64,000 bases of DNA, from positions 119,071 to 183,070 of the IMG/VR virus record IMGVR_UViG_3300047444_000299; one strand, written 5' to 3'. Under the pieces are notes generated by a model. That model saw only the letters and a list, made by a program, of their open reading frames with translations, was not told the DNA's origin and searched no databases. The translations under genes and the position numbers were made by a program. This DNA is from a virus. Shown here piece after piece: positions 37,226 to 44,347 of the stretch. Numbering within the stretch: position 1 is the stretch's first letter; every line of letters starts with the position of its first letter.

Positions 37226-38626
37226 ATGAGCTACCAGAACCTGACCCAAACCACTAACGGCATGGCCGCTGTGAAATCGTCCCTGAATGCGTGTGTTGAT
37301 CTGTTCGCACAGATTGGTAACGCCCGTACCCGTGACATTACCCCGGCTTTCCTGAAAGCCCTGCGTGAAGACCAGAACATTGCAATGCGTGTTCTGCAAT
37401 GGTCGCGTGACATTCGCGGTGGTGCCGGTGAACGTGACACATTCCGTAAGCTTCTGGTTTCACTGACCGATGGTGGGCATACCGATCTGGTTGTTCGACT
37501 GATCGCCAAGGTTCCTGAAATTGGCCGTTGGGATGACCTGTTTGTTCTGATCGGTAAATCGTTGCATATCGATTCCATCATTGCCGAAACCTTCGCACAA
37601 GCTCTGGTTGAGAAGAATGGGCTTTGCGCAAAATGGTTACCGCGTGAAGGCAAGAAGTATTCCCGGTTCTTCATGAATTCGTTTGAATTGACCGAGCGTC
37701 AATACCGTAAACTGATCGTCGGTCTGTCCAAGACTGTTGAACAGCAAATGTGTGCCCAGCAATGGGATCAGATTGAATTCGGTAAAATCCCGTCGCTGGC
37801 TGCGAAGAACTACCAGAAGGCGTTCCATCGTAATGCCCCTGAGCAGTATCAGGAATACATCGACGGTCTGGCCTCGGGTAAAACCAAGATCAATGCCGGT
37901 GCGATCTTCCCATATGATGTAATTCGTGGGTTGAACGGTATTCAGGGTGTTGCGGATGCACAGTGGAAGGCTCTGCCTGACTACATGGCAGAATCGACCG
38001 AAAACCTGTTGGCAATCGTTGACGTATCGTCTTCGATGAACACTCGGGTATCGGACAACCTGACCGCGATGGAAGTTGCTGTGTCGTTGGGTATGTATGT
38101 TGCAGAACGCTCTAAAGGCGCGTTCAAAGACAAGTTCCTGACATTCGATAGCAATCCTCGTCTGATCGACCTGAGCAACGCACGTAGCCTGACAGAACGT
38201 GTACGCATCACTCGATCTGCACCGTGGGGTGGTTCTACCGATCTGGAAAAAACGTTCAAACTGATTCTGGAAACTGCGGTTCAAAACCGTGTTCCGGCTT
38301 CCGATATGCCAACCAAGATCATTCTTTGGTCTGACATGCAGTTCAATTCTGCAATGAAAGGTGGCGAGTGGGGCAAAGAATCCGCGTACATCATGATCGA
38401 CAACATGTACGCGAAGCATGGCTACAAACGTCCTGAAATCATTTTCTGGATCGTTGCTGCCAACCAACCGAATTTCCCAGTGACTTTCGGTGCCGGACGC
38501 ACTGCCATGCTGTCGGGTTTCAGCCCTGCAATCATGAAAGCTGTTCTGGCGAATTCGAGTGTTCCTGAAATGACTCCAATGTCTATGATGTTGGATGCCG
38601 TGAACATCGAACGCTACGACTGGTAA
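37226..38626 (+). CDS. Ro60/TROVE- and DUF2828-like RNA-binding protein with vWA domain
   Basis: 466 aa. The N-terminal 230 residues are helical repeats with the TROVE/DUF2828 hallmark WSRDIRGGAGERDTFRKLLV followed by KVPEIGRWDDL. The C-terminal half is a von Willebrand A domain: MIDAS motif AIVDVSSSM near residue 262, the Thr site WGGSTDLEKTF near 330, and IILWSDMQF. Ro proteins are ring-shaped binders of misfolded RNA and Y RNAs; phage copies near tRNA genes are known. It has its own early promoter and precedes the large RNA array containing candidate Y-like RNAs. Whether it binds them is untested. Confidence 0.85.
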   Translation: MSYQNLTQTTNGMAAVKSSLNACVDLFAQIGNARTRDITPAFLKALREDQNIAMRVLQWSRDIRGGAGERDTFRKLLVSLTDGGHTDLVVRLIAKVPEIGRWDDLFVLIGKSLHIDSIIAETFAQALVEKNGLCAKWLPREGKKYSRFFMNSFELTERQYRKLIVGLSKTVEQQMCAQQWDQIEFGKIPSLAAKNYQKAFHRNAPEQYQEYIDGLASGKTKINAGAIFPYDVIRGLNGIQGVADAQWKALPDYMAESTENLLAIVDVSSSMNTRVSDNLTAMEVAVSLGMYVAERSKGAFKDKFLTFDSNPRLIDLSNARSLTERVRITRSAPWGGSTDLEKTFKLILETAVQNRVPASDMPTKIILWSDMQFNSAMKGGEWGKESAYIMIDNMYAKHGYKRPEIIFWIVAANQPNFPVTFGAGRTAMLSGFSPAIMKAVLANSSVPEMTPMSMMLDAVNIERYDW

Positions 38627-38666
38627 TCCTTTACCGGGTGGGGCAACCCACCCTTTAGGTGATTTG

Positions 38667-38945
38667 ATGCAATTGACATTCGTGGAATTCATGATCGGCT
38701 ACAAGGAATACTTCACCACCCGTGGTGAAACTTGGTTAGGCGAATACATGGATGACCTGCTAGAACGCTCTGTAAGCTCGTATGAGCTGATTTCGAATGA
38801 AATGCAGGAACTGACACGGGTGATGTGGTTACATGGCCCCAGAGACATCGCAAACTACGGCTACGCATGGTCTAAACGGGATCGTTTGGGTTACATGATG
38901 GCCGATTGGCTGGTCTATTTGGACACCGATAAAAAATATTTTTAA
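38667..38945 (+). CDS. Hypothetical protein following the Ro-like gene
   Basis: 92 aa, aromatic and acidic (FVEFMIGYKEYFTTRGETWL). GGTG precedes the ATG. It is probably co-transcribed with the Ro-like gene 40 bp upstream. No family recognised. Confidence 0.65.
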   Translation: MQLTFVEFMIGYKEYFTTRGETWLGEYMDDLLERSVSSYELISNEMQELTRVMWLHGPRDIANYGYAWSKRDRLGYMMADWLVYLDTDKKYF

Positions 38946-39029
38946 AATATTTCAATTATTTTCGAATTTTTGAAAAACACATCGCTAAATACATATACCA
39001 AGTAAAAACTTCTTACTGAGAAATCAAAA

Positions 39030-39170
39030 ATGTCTGCAATGACTACCTCCCCAAAACGCTCCCTGAATAATGCTGGATATCCGGTACAGGATCGCTTTGC
39101 CTTTGATTTCGGCAAGCAAGAAGAATACGATGGATTACTTTCGAAAGAGATTGACTGGGATTTGTTTTAA
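39030..39170 (+). CDS. 46-aa hypothetical protein with own promoter-like upstream region
   Basis: Sequence begins MSAMTTSPKRSLNNAGYPVQ and ends acidic-aromatic (EIDWDLF). A GCTAAATA octamer at 38984, similar to the late promoter, lies 38 bp upstream and a strong terminator follows at 39188, so it looks like a single-gene unit. Function unknown. Confidence 0.6.
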   Translation: MSAMTTSPKRSLNNAGYPVQDRFAFDFGKQEEYDGLLSKEIDWDLF

Positions 39171-39187
39171 CCCGTCATAACGTTTTT

Positions 39188-39222
39188 CAAAAAGGGAATC
39201 CAGCAATGGGTTCCCTTTTTTA
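39188..39222 (+). terminator. Intrinsic terminator before the tRNA array
   Basis: AAAGGGAATCC / GGGTTCCCTTT hairpin followed by TTTTATT. The first array tRNA starts 3 bases later. Confidence 0.85.
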
Positions 39223-39224
39223 TT

Positions 39225-39300
39225 GCGCTTAAAGTTCAAATGGATGAACGCCCGATTACGAATCGGGAAGTTGTGGGTTCGAATCCCTCTTGGCGCACCA
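39225..39300 (+). tRNA. tRNA-Arg (ACG)
   Basis: Anticodon arm CCCGA-TTACGAA-TCGGG, acceptor GCGCTTA/TTGGCGC, encoded CCA. Confidence 0.85.
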
Positions 39301-39315
39301 ATTTTGATGTAAATC

Positions 39316-39399
39316 GGATCAGACGGGACACAGGTAGTCCTAGTGGGCTGTAACCCCATGCCGCTGGCGAAGTAGGTTCGATCCCTACCTGATCCACCA
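39316..39399 (+). tRNA. tRNA-Tyr (GTA)
   Basis: Acceptor GGATCAG/CTGATCC, anticodon loop CTGTAAC, long variable arm, encoded CCA. Confidence 0.9.
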
Positions 39400-39400
39400 A

Positions 39401-39533
39401 TTTTAGAATGCTAACAGCAAACTCAATCCTTTCCCGCCAATCCTTGGGAATATAGCTTAATCGGTAAAGCGTCTGGTCGTGATGACTGGGAGATTTCGGT
39501 TCGAGTCCGTCTTATTGAATGCATTCTGTTTAT
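39401..39533 (+). ncRNA. ACAGCA element E1, enclosing tRNA-like D, anticodon and T arms
   Basis: Terminal helix AGAATGC (39405) / GCATTCT (39521), core TAACAGCAAACTC directly 3' of the first strand, then hairpin TTCCC/GGGAA. The 3' part holds D-arm GCTT/AAGC, an arm CTGGT-CGTGATG-ACTGG and T-arm CGGTTCGAGTCCG but no proper acceptor for a free tRNA. Follows tRNA-Tyr with the usual TTTT lead-in. Confidence 0.65.
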
Positions 39534-39609
39534 GTGCCTGTAGCTTACATGGTGAAAGCAATGGTCTGAAAAGCCATAGAGGTCGGATCGTTACCGACTG
39601 GGCACACCA
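39534..39609 (+). tRNA. tRNA-Phe (GAA)
   Basis: Anticodon loop CTGAAAA in a 5-bp stem, acceptor GTGCCTG/TGGGCAC, encoded CCA. Confidence 0.88.
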
Positions 39610-39630
39610 AATTATTTTGTTCCGAGACTA

Positions 39631-39658
39631 TTGAAAACAGAATCGGATCTGGTATGAT
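39631..39658 (+). promoter_or_regulatory. Sigma70-type promoter
   Basis: TTGAAA, 16 nt, TATGAT with extended TGG before the -10; 33 bp upstream of the next ORF. Differs from the GTTTAG family in the -35 box. Confidence 0.55.
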
Positions 39659-39690
39659 CCTCCCCACGAACAAAATCATGGGTGACCAGA

Positions 39691-40086
39691 ATGGATCAAA
39701 TGGTTGTTTACCGGGTTGAATGCCCAAAAAGCCGTCTCGGAATGTATTTCTCTAGCAGCTTTGCGCATCAGGAAATGTCCACTCGAACCCAGCACCCCGG
39801 CCCAACCGCCGATAATCGGTTGATGCTAGAGCTGCAATTGAAAAAGACCGAGTTGGGCGCAGAGGAAATTCGATTCAACCGGGCATGTCGGTTTGGGTTT
39901 GCATCAAAAAAGCAGATGCGTGATTGGATTTCCGAGGATGACTGGAAACGAAAGCTCGCAGATGAAGGTTTGATTGTAGCTAAATATCAGGTGCCGAAGG
40001 AACAAGTGGCTATTGGGCAAACTCAAGCGATTTTTCATCCAATGCACGCCAAGCTGGTATCAACCATGTGTCCAACCAAGATTTAA
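39691..40086 (+). CDS. Conserved phage hypothetical protein
   Basis: 131 aa. The start MDQMVVYRVECPKSRLGMYF (a YRxECPKxGxG-like opening) occurs in small T4-like phage proteins of unknown role. The rest is basic (FASKKQMRDWISEDDWKRKL). It is preceded by a sigma70-type promoter and followed by P4. Chosen start follows GGTGACC; ATG 39700 is the alternative. Confidence 0.7.
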   Translation: MDQMVVYRVECPKSRLGMYFSSSFAHQEMSTRTQHPGPTADNRLMLELQLKKTELGAEEIRFNRACRFGFASKKQMRDWISEDDWKRKLADEGLIVAKYQVPKEQVAIGQTQAIFHPMHAKLVSTMCPTKI

Positions 40087-40103
40087 AAATATTTTGTAAT
40101 TCT

Positions 40104-40133
40104 GTTTAGATTGAATCGAAACAGTGTTATAGT
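40104..40133 (+). promoter_or_regulatory. Early promoter P4
   Basis: GTTTAG, 18 nt, TATAGT; spacer contains TCGAAACAG. Directly upstream of a structured RNA. Confidence 0.75.
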
Positions 40134-40139
40134 AGATTC

Positions 40140-40203
40140 ACAAGTCAGGGCAAGCCGGTTACTAGCCGGTCGCAAAGCTTCAAGTTATGCGAAACTGACT
40201 TGT
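40140..40203 (+). ncRNA. 64-nt three-way-junction RNA at the start of the P4 transcript
   Basis: 9-bp outer helix ACAAGTCAG/CTGACTTGT with two inner hairpins, GCCGG-TTACTA-GCCGG region and TCGCA/TGCGA. Starts about 7 bases after the P4 -10 box. No known family recognised. Confidence 0.55.
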
Positions 40204-40270
40204 TAACCAAATACCTAAACGCCTTGGGTATTCGGATAGCGAGAATGTCGGGAGACATGCTTTCTATTTT

Positions 40271-40346
40271 GCGGATGTAGCTCAATTGGTAGAGCTTCTG
40301 CCTTCCAAGCAGAATGTTGCGAGTTCAAGTCTCGTCTTCCGCTCCA
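40271..40346 (+). tRNA. tRNA-Gly (TCC)
   Basis: Anticodon loop CTTCCAA, D-arm GCTC/GAGC, encoded CCA. Confidence 0.88.
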
Positions 40347-40365
40347 AATTCTTTGTGAGAATTAC

Positions 40366-40551
40366 ATGCCAAGTAAACAGCATATAATTGATGCAACCTT
40401 CCAGATCGCCAGTACGATGTATCGGAACCGGGAATGGCTTGATACATTAAGCCATGCTCAATTGATGGAATGGGTTGCAAAACAACTTGACGGTGTTGGA
40501 ATCCCTACTGTGCCATGTGGTGCGTCTTGGGGCGTTCTGACCAAATCGTGA
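40366..40551 (+). CDS. Small hypothetical protein
   Basis: 61 aa, helical (HIIDATFQIASTMYRNREWL). ATG 20 bp behind tRNA-Gly with GTGAG. No family recognised. Confidence 0.6.
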   Translation: MPSKQHIIDATFQIASTMYRNREWLDTLSHAQLMEWVAKQLDGVGIPTVPCGASWGVLTKS

Positions 40552-40561
40552 GAAACATATT

Positions 40562-40810
40562 ATGAATTGTGGTTGCCCATTCGCTAGCTACGGTGTTAGC
40601 ACGAAACATCGAGTATTGGTTGACTATCAAGGTCAGCGAAGCACGATGCTTATCGGTGATGGTCTGTTTCAGAAAATCAAACGCTTGACCGAAGAAACGA
40701 AACAAAAGTCTGTAAAGACTCGTATCGTTCATGGTCAGACCTTGACGATTGAACAACAACGTAAGAAACAATACGTTGACCACCGAAACAAAATTCTGGG
40801 GTTGCACTAA
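40562..40810 (+). CDS. Small hypothetical protein
   Basis: 82 aa, basic C-terminal half (RLTEETKQKSVKTRIVHG). GTGAG ribosome site. Stop overlaps next start (TAATG). Confidence 0.65.
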   Translation: MNCGCPFASYGVSTKHRVLVDYQGQRSTMLIGDGLFQKIKRLTEETKQKSVKTRIVHGQTLTIEQQRKKQYVDHRNKILGLH

Positions 40811-41031
40811 TGGCATTTCCGAAAGAATTGGCGCAGGTTCAAACAAACCTGACGCAGTTTGAATTGCAAGAAATCCGTGATGCTTTGCAGGTCACTACCC
40901 AGCCAAATATCGAATGGATCAAACCAATCTTTCTGTTGGCTGGTATGTGCCAAGCGGACTTTTTATTCAGGGGTCAGAAGTACACCCTGACCGAAGAATA
41001 CGAATTGGTTATTTCAATTCGTAGAAAATGA
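40810..41031 (+). CDS. Small hypothetical protein
   Basis: 73 aa (TQFELQEIRDALQVTTQPNI). Coupled to the previous gene by a one-base overlap; ends 8 bp before tRNA-Ser. No family recognised. Confidence 0.65.
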   Translation: MAFPKELAQVQTNLTQFELQEIRDALQVTTQPNIEWIKPIFLLAGMCQADFLFRGQKYTLTEEYELVISIRRK

Positions 41032-41038
41032 TGTAATT

Positions 41039-41128
41039 GGTGTGTAGCGCCCAAGGGGGCAAACAGACTTGAAATCTGTCGCCACTGGTTAGTAGCCGGT
41101 GAGGGTTCGAATCCTTTATGCACCGCCA
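41039..41128 (+). tRNA. tRNA-Ser (TGA)
   Basis: Acceptor GGTGTGT/ATGCACC, anticodon loop CTTGAAA, long variable arm, discriminator G, encoded CCA. Confidence 0.88.
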
Positions 41129-41145
41129 AATTTTGAGGAATTTTG

Positions 41146-41325
41146 ATGAATATTTTATTTTGGGTTGTGTGGATAATCTTTACCGGCTTTGATATTGGTT
41201 TCTTTTCCCAATACCACGAAGGTCGTGAACCTGATGGTTGGAAGAAATACGCAATCGCGGTTGTGCCCGGTAGTGGTTTCTACTACAAGTGGCTAGCCGA
41301 AAAAGAATCAAAACAAAAATCCTAA
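41146..41325 (+). CDS. Small membrane protein
   Basis: 59 aa. Residues 2-20 (NILFWVVWIIFTGFDIGFF) form one membrane helix; the remainder is soluble and ends Lys-rich. GAGGA ribosome site. Function unknown. Confidence 0.65.
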   Translation: MNILFWVVWIIFTGFDIGFFSQYHEGREPDGWKKYAIAVVPGSGFYYKWLAEKESKQKS

Positions 41326-41328
41326 ACT

Positions 41329-41358
41329 GTTTAGGTTGACCCGAAACAGTGGTAGAAT
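41329..41358 (+). promoter_or_regulatory. Early promoter P5
   Basis: GTTTAG, 18 nt, TAGAAT; spacer ends CGAAACAGTGG. Drives tRNA-Arg(TCT). Confidence 0.75.
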
Positions 41359-41373
41359 AGATTCAAGTACAAA

Positions 41374-41448
41374 GCATCCGTGGTACAAGGGATGTGCATC
41401 GGCCTTCTAATCCGATATATGTTGGTTCGAATCCAACCGGGTGCGCCA
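41374..41448 (+). tRNA. tRNA-Arg (TCT)
   Basis: Acceptor GCATCCG/CGGGTGC, anticodon loop CTTCTAA, discriminator G, encoded CCA. Confidence 0.85.
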
Positions 41449-41450
41449 GT

Positions 41451-41512
41451 TTTTAGTTGCCAACAGCATACAAATTTCTAGGATAAAGAAACCAAAACGG
41501 CAACTAGTTAAA
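41451..41512 (+). ncRNA. ACAGCA element E2 (short form)
   Basis: 8-bp helix TAGTTGCC (41454) / GGCAACTA (41499), core AACAGCATAC, distal hairpin TTTC/GAAA, purine-rich ACCAAAAC before the closing strand, then GTTAAA. Begins directly after the tRNA CCA with TTTT. Confidence 0.7.
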
Positions 41513-41528
41513 AGAATTTTGAAATTGT

Positions 41529-41558
41529 GTTTAGTTCCCCATCAACTTGTGATAGAAT
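41529..41558 (+). promoter_or_regulatory. Early promoter P6
   Basis: GTTTAG, 18 nt, TAGAAT. Confidence 0.65.
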
Positions 41559-41567
41559 GGTAACATA

Positions 41568-41762
41568 ATGTGCGAATGTAGATGTGAACGAAATCATCGG
41601 CAAATAACCAATCAACAGATTTTCGTGATCGTTGATCGGGCCGAAGCTGCAATTTATTCCGCTGGTAGCGGGAATCGAACCAGCAGCAAGTTGTCGATTG
41701 AAAATGCGGTTCGCCAAGCTCTACAGACTGTTGATGCTCAATTAGCTCCAGCATGTAATTAA
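41568..41762 (+). CDS. Doubtful small ORF directly behind P6
   Basis: 64 aa, begins MCECRCERNHRQITNQQIFV. The expected transcription start is only a few bases before the ATG and no ribosome site is visible, so it may be leaderless, start further in, or be non-coding. The C-terminal half is protein-like (IENAVRQALQTVDAQLAPAC). Confidence 0.4.
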   Translation: MCECRCERNHRQITNQQIFVIVDRAEAAIYSAGSGNRTSSKLSIENAVRQALQTVDAQLAPACN

Positions 41763-41803
41763 AGTTTTTCGGGGTTATTGATGGCGGATGCCAGCCCCAC
41801 CAG

Positions 41804-41880
41804 TTTTGGATACCAACAGCAAACCCAAATATATTTCAAACCATTTAATCTTGAAAGATAAAGACGGTATCCAGTTAAAA
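41804..41880 (+). ncRNA. ACAGCA element E3 (short form)
   Basis: 7-bp helix GGATACC (41808) / GGTATCC (41866), core AACAGCAAACCC, distal hairpin ATCTTGAAAGAT, lead-in TTTT and trailing AGTTAAAA. Just upstream, 41771-41802 is a tiny CCA-ended hairpin (GGGGTT/AGCCCC) that looks like a gutted tRNA. Confidence 0.7.
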
Positions 41881-41881
41881 T

Positions 41882-41957
41882 GGCTCTATAGTGTTAGCGG
41901 AAAGCACGCTTGACTGTCTATCAGGAAGGAGGGATTCGAATTCCCTTAGAGTCGCCA
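41882..41957 (+). tRNA. tRNA-Asp (GTC)
   Basis: Acceptor GGCTCTA/TAGAGTC, anticodon loop CTGTCTA, discriminator G, encoded CCA. Confidence 0.85.
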
Positions 41958-41978
41958 AATTTGATGTAATAGTTTCAT

Positions 41979-42054
41979 GGGTCGCTAATTCAACGGTTAG
42001 AATATCCGCCTTTTAAGCGGAAGGTTCCGAGTTCGAATCTCGGGCGACCCACCA
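41979..42054 (+). tRNA. tRNA-Lys (TTT)
   Basis: Acceptor GGGTCGC/GCGACCC, anticodon loop CTTTTAA, encoded CCA. Confidence 0.9.
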
Positions 42055-42190
42055 AATGGAAACTCCCTCAGTTCTAACGCCTTCGGGTATCGACTGGTTT
42101 CTGTCAACGCCCAAGGGGATAAGCGTTGACCCCCAAAGGTTCAGGGGTTTTGCGGTTTGATGATCACCAATAGAACCCAATCATCGATAT
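42055..42190 (+). other. Spacer with hairpins, no tRNA recognised
   Basis: Contains GTCAACGC/GCGTTGAC at about 42107-42129 and a C-rich/G-rich hairpin after it. Probably another structured array RNA; not assignable. Confidence 0.4.
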
Positions 42191-42265
42191 GTGGCTTTCG
42201 TCTAATGCCTAGGACACCATTCGCTCTGAATGGAAATGTTGGTTAGATTCCAGCAAGCCGCACCA
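42191..42265 (+). tRNA. tRNA-like gene with abnormal anticodon loop (CTC?)
   Basis: Acceptor GTGGCTT/AAGCCGC, D and T arms and CCA are good. Anticodon stem CCATT/AATGG encloses CGCTCTG: G replaces the invariant T33 and C-G can extend the stem to leave a 5-nt loop. A Glu reading (CTC) is formal only. Confidence 0.6.
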
Positions 42266-42271
42266 AATTAT

Positions 42272-42357
42272 GGGTTGTCTGCTATGAGGGACAGCATTAT
42301 TAACGCAACTTGTTTGTGTTGGTAATCCGGGTGGTTCGAATCCATCACAACCTACCA
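42272..42357 (+). tRNA. tRNA-like gene with remodelled anticodon arm
   Basis: Acceptor GGGTTGT/ACAACCT, T-arm with GGTTCGAATCC, CCA. Middle part has a 7-bp stem AACGCAA/TTGTGTT with 5-nt loop CTTGT in place of a standard anticodon arm. Isotype not assigned. Confidence 0.5.
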
Positions 42358-42411
42358 ATTTTGAGGGTGATTCCTCGAAAGCTGTGTCATCGCACGTTAA
42401 ATAGATGTCCT

Positions 42412-42528
42412 GACCGGAGGGGATATTTCAAAGGGGGCTTGCGATTGGTTCGATCAATCGTGCATATGAGAACGTATGCGGTTTTAGTCGAAGTATCTGA
42501 AATAGCGATATGGGAATTATCACCGGTC
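42412..42528 (+). ncRNA. Circularly permuted tRNA-like RNA
   Basis: Outer stems GACCGG/CCGGTC and TATTTC/GAAATA enclose a T-arm (GATTGGTTCGATCAATC) followed at once by a joined acceptor-like hairpin GCATA-TGAGAACG-TATGC. Same T-arm-then-acceptor order as in E8 and E9. Confidence 0.5.
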
Positions 42529-42548
42529 TAATCAGCCAGTTCGTTAAT

Positions 42549-42641
42549 GGGTTGTTAGCTCAATGTTGGTCAGAGCAATTGATATCACTAGCTAGAAGGG
42601 TATCTTTATGGAACGTAGTTCGAATCTGCGACAATCCACGA
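42549..42641 (+). tRNA. tRNA-like gene, enlarged anticodon loop, ACGA 3' end
   Basis: Acceptor GGGTTGT/ACAATCC, D-arm GCTC/GAGC, T-arm with GTTCGAATC. Anticodon-arm equivalent GATATC/GGTATC holds a 13-nt loop. The 3' end reads ACGA, not ACCA. Probably not a decoding tRNA. Confidence 0.5.
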
Positions 42642-42899
42642 AATTCTCACTGGGTAAACAGTGAAATCCTCTGACATATAGGGATATGTCGGTTGGTCCA
42701 CCAACCCTTAAATGGCGGCGTTTTCAGGTTATCGATAAAACCTCGGCGGTTTTGTGGGTGACGTTACCATCCGATGGAGTTTTCATAGGTTCGACATTAT
42801 ATGAACCAATGTTGACTGACAAAGTGTCCAGTTATTGCATACTGAGTTCGAGGCGTTGCAACGCCGGACCCGAACTAAGCCTTTACCGGCGCTAACTAC
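42642..42899 (+). other. Hairpin-rich spacer, no gene assigned
   Basis: Short hairpins CACTGGGTAAACAGTG, CTGACATAT/ATATGTCGG and GGTTGGTCCACCAACC occur in the first 70 bases. A 69-codon ORF at 42686 overlaps these and is not believed. Confidence 0.4.
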
Positions 42900-42974
42900 G
42901 GGGGTGTCGTCTAATGCCTAGGACAACGTTCGCTATGAACGTGAATGCTGGTTAAATCCCAGCCAACCCCACCA
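42900..42974 (+). tRNA. tRNA-like gene with abnormal anticodon loop (CTA?)
   Basis: D-arm identical in form to 42191, T-arm GCTGG/CCAGC, CCA. Anticodon stem ACGTT/AACGT with loop CGCTATG, again G at position 33. One acceptor mismatch. Confidence 0.55.
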
Positions 42975-42982
42975 AATTAGAT

Positions 42983-43147
42983 AGTGGTTCTATCAAATGC
43001 GTGTACCCGTCCTACGCTGACAACGGGAGGCTGACCCTTGCCGTCAACAGGGAAGTGGCAACTAAACATATCTAGTTGTACGCATGATGGGCGTGGTGTT
43101 TTGATAGCGATGAAAGTCGCGACGATCATTCACCGAAGGCTAACCAC
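42983..43147 (+). ncRNA. Large multibranched RNA with tRNA-like end
   Basis: Nested helices GTGGTT/AACCAC, CTATCAAA/TTTGATAG, ATGCG+TAC/GTA+CGCAT, plus hairpins CCGT/ACGG, CCCT/AGGG, AACTA/TAGTT and GCGA/TCGC. Ends AACCACCA, so the 3' end could be processed like a tRNA. Confidence 0.5.
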
Positions 43148-43201
43148 CAATTCTTTGAATTCCAGATTGTTGAGCCTTTTGCTCCGATCTAAATAGAACA
43201 T

Positions 43202-43282
43202 GGTTCATATGACAAATGGCGCGTCACTCGGCTGTAACCCGATGCGGAAGCAGACTAGGTTCGATTCCTAGATGAACCACCA
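43202..43282 (+). tRNA. tRNA-Tyr-like (GTA), second copy
   Basis: Acceptor GGTTCAT/ATGAACC, D-arm TGAC/GTCA, loop CTGTAAC, T-arm CTAGG/CCTAG, CCA. One mismatch in the anticodon stem. Confidence 0.7.
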
Positions 43283-43287
43283 AACAA

Positions 43288-43373
43288 CGGTTGTAACGAA
43301 TCCCCTGACCGGGGCTGGGTAGACGGTGAATTCGTCAATCATCGCAGCGGTTCAAATCCGCAACAATCGACCA
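43288..43373 (+). tRNA. tRNA-like gene with D/anticodon region replaced
   Basis: Acceptor CGGTTGT/ACAATCG, T-arm GCGG/CCGC and CCA are intact. Between them are ACGAAT/ATTCGT and CCCC-TGAC-GGGG helices instead of D and anticodon arms. Not a normal decoding tRNA. Confidence 0.5.
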
Positions 43374-43529
43374 AACATGCTGTAGTGCTTAATAGGCGAA
43401 GTAGGGCGCGTCAAGGGATTCCATCAAAGGCTTAGCGGCTTTGGGATCAATAGCCCAATCGGTGTAGCAACAGCCGGTGACAGTATGTACTGCGACCCAC
43501 GTATGCAGTTTAAAAGAACAGTGGTCAAA

Positions 43530-43604
43530 GTGGATGTAGCCCAATGTAGAGGCAGCCCCATTTGCGGGGTGACAGTGTTGGTTGAATTCCATCCGTCCGC
43601 ACCA
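43530..43604 (+). tRNA. tRNA-like gene with 6-nt anticodon loop
   Basis: Acceptor GTGGATG/CGTCCGC, D-arm GCC/GGC, CCA. Anticodon stem GCCCC/GGGGT leaves the 6-nt loop ATTTGC (TTG or TGC possible). Confidence 0.55.
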
Positions 43605-43631
43605 AATTCGATCTAACGATCAACACGAATG

Positions 43632-43705
43632 CTGTTGCTATATCAGGGGTGCAATCCCTCCATCACTGGAACGGTGATGTAATGAGAATGTGATATCTGT
43701 AACAG
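43632..43705 (+). ncRNA. Three-way-junction RNA
   Basis: Outer arms CTGTT + TATATC with GATATC + AACAG, inner hairpins GGGGTGCAATCCC and CATCAC-TGGAAC-GGTGATG. A further GGGAAGT/ACTTCCC hairpin follows at 43711-43748. Confidence 0.45.
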
Positions 43706-43754
43706 AGCAGGGAAGTAGACCGCGATACTAGTCAGTGGTTAACTTCCCGGATCT

Positions 43755-43831
43755 GGGTGCGTAGCTCAGTTAGTAGAGCGGTCGGGTCGAAGCCCGATGC
43801 GTCAATGGTGCAATTCCATTCAAACCCACCA
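43755..43831 (+). tRNA. tRNA-like gene with 6-nt anticodon loop
   Basis: D-arm GCTC/GAGC, anticodon stem TCGGG/CCCGA with 6-nt loop TCGAAG, T-arm AATGG/CCATT whose loop reads TGCAATT, CCA. Acceptor has two mismatches. Confidence 0.55.
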
Positions 43832-43854
43832 AATTTTGATGTAATGATTTCAAT

Positions 43855-43931
43855 TCCGTGTATAGCTCAGTTGGTAGAGCAGGCGGCTGTTAACCGTCAG
43901 GTCGTAGGTTCGAGTCCTACTACCGGAGCCA
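43855..43931 (+). tRNA. tRNA-Asn (GTT)
   Basis: Anticodon loop CTGTTAA, D and T arms normal, discriminator G, CCA. Only the outer four acceptor pairs form (TCCG/CGGA). Confidence 0.8.
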
Positions 43932-43943
43932 AATTCGATACCC

Positions 43944-43999
43944 CGATGTCTAAGGTAACGAACACTCGCTAGACCCGAAGTGTAAGAATCGGGTGACAA
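43944..43999 (+). ncRNA. Short structured RNA
   Basis: Outer CCCGAT/ATCGGG with GTCTA/TAGAC and ACACT/AGTGT that overlap in pseudoknot order. Sits between two tRNA-type genes. Confidence 0.4.
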
Positions 44000-44079
44000 G
44001 GAGTTTTAGCTTAGTTAGTAAAGCAGCAGATAACATTGGACACTGCAAGACGGTGGTGCATTTCCATCAGACTCCACCA
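44000..44079 (+). tRNA. tRNA-like gene with enlarged anticodon loop
   Basis: Acceptor GGAGTTT/AGACTCC, D-arm GCTT/AAGC, CCA. Anticodon arm GCAG/CTGC encloses 13 nt (ATAACATTGGACA); T-loop reads TGCATTT. Confidence 0.5.
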
Positions 44080-44098
44080 AATTTATTGTGAGAGCTTT

Positions 44099-44347
44099 AT
44101 GTTTGATAAACGATTGCTTGAATTGAATTACCCAGTTGTCGGTAAAGCGTTTGTTGAAAATGGCAAACGTCATCAAGTAGGACTTGTCCTAGATGGGTGG
44201 CGACGGTCTGGTCATTGGGTAGAAGGTGTTGCACATTCTGTGTATAAAGTTGGCGAAACTCCATTTTGGGTTAAGTTCTACGATAGACAGGGTGTCGAAT
44301 ATGTTATCGAACACAGTTGTCAATTTGAACCCAGAGATTTGATATGA
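44099..44347 (+). CDS. Small hypothetical protein
   Basis: 82 aa, beta-rich (GLVLDGWRRSGHWVEGVAHS, FWVKFYDRQGVEYVIEHS). GTGAGAG ribosome site behind the preceding tRNA-like gene. Overlaps next start by 4 bp. No family recognised. Confidence 0.65.
   Translation: MFDKRLLELNYPVVGKAFVENGKRHQVGLVLDGWRRSGHWVEGVAHSVYKVGETPFWVKFYDRQGVEYVIEHSCQFEPRDLI

Noticed and set aside
42686-42895. 69-codon plus-strand ORF in the RNA array
   Set aside because: Overlaps several hairpins and lacks a ribosome site; composition not protein-like.
43389-43592. Minus-strand ORF with Trp/Cys-rich sequence
   Set aside because: Runs through a tRNA-like gene on the other strand and has no upstream signals; a relic at best.
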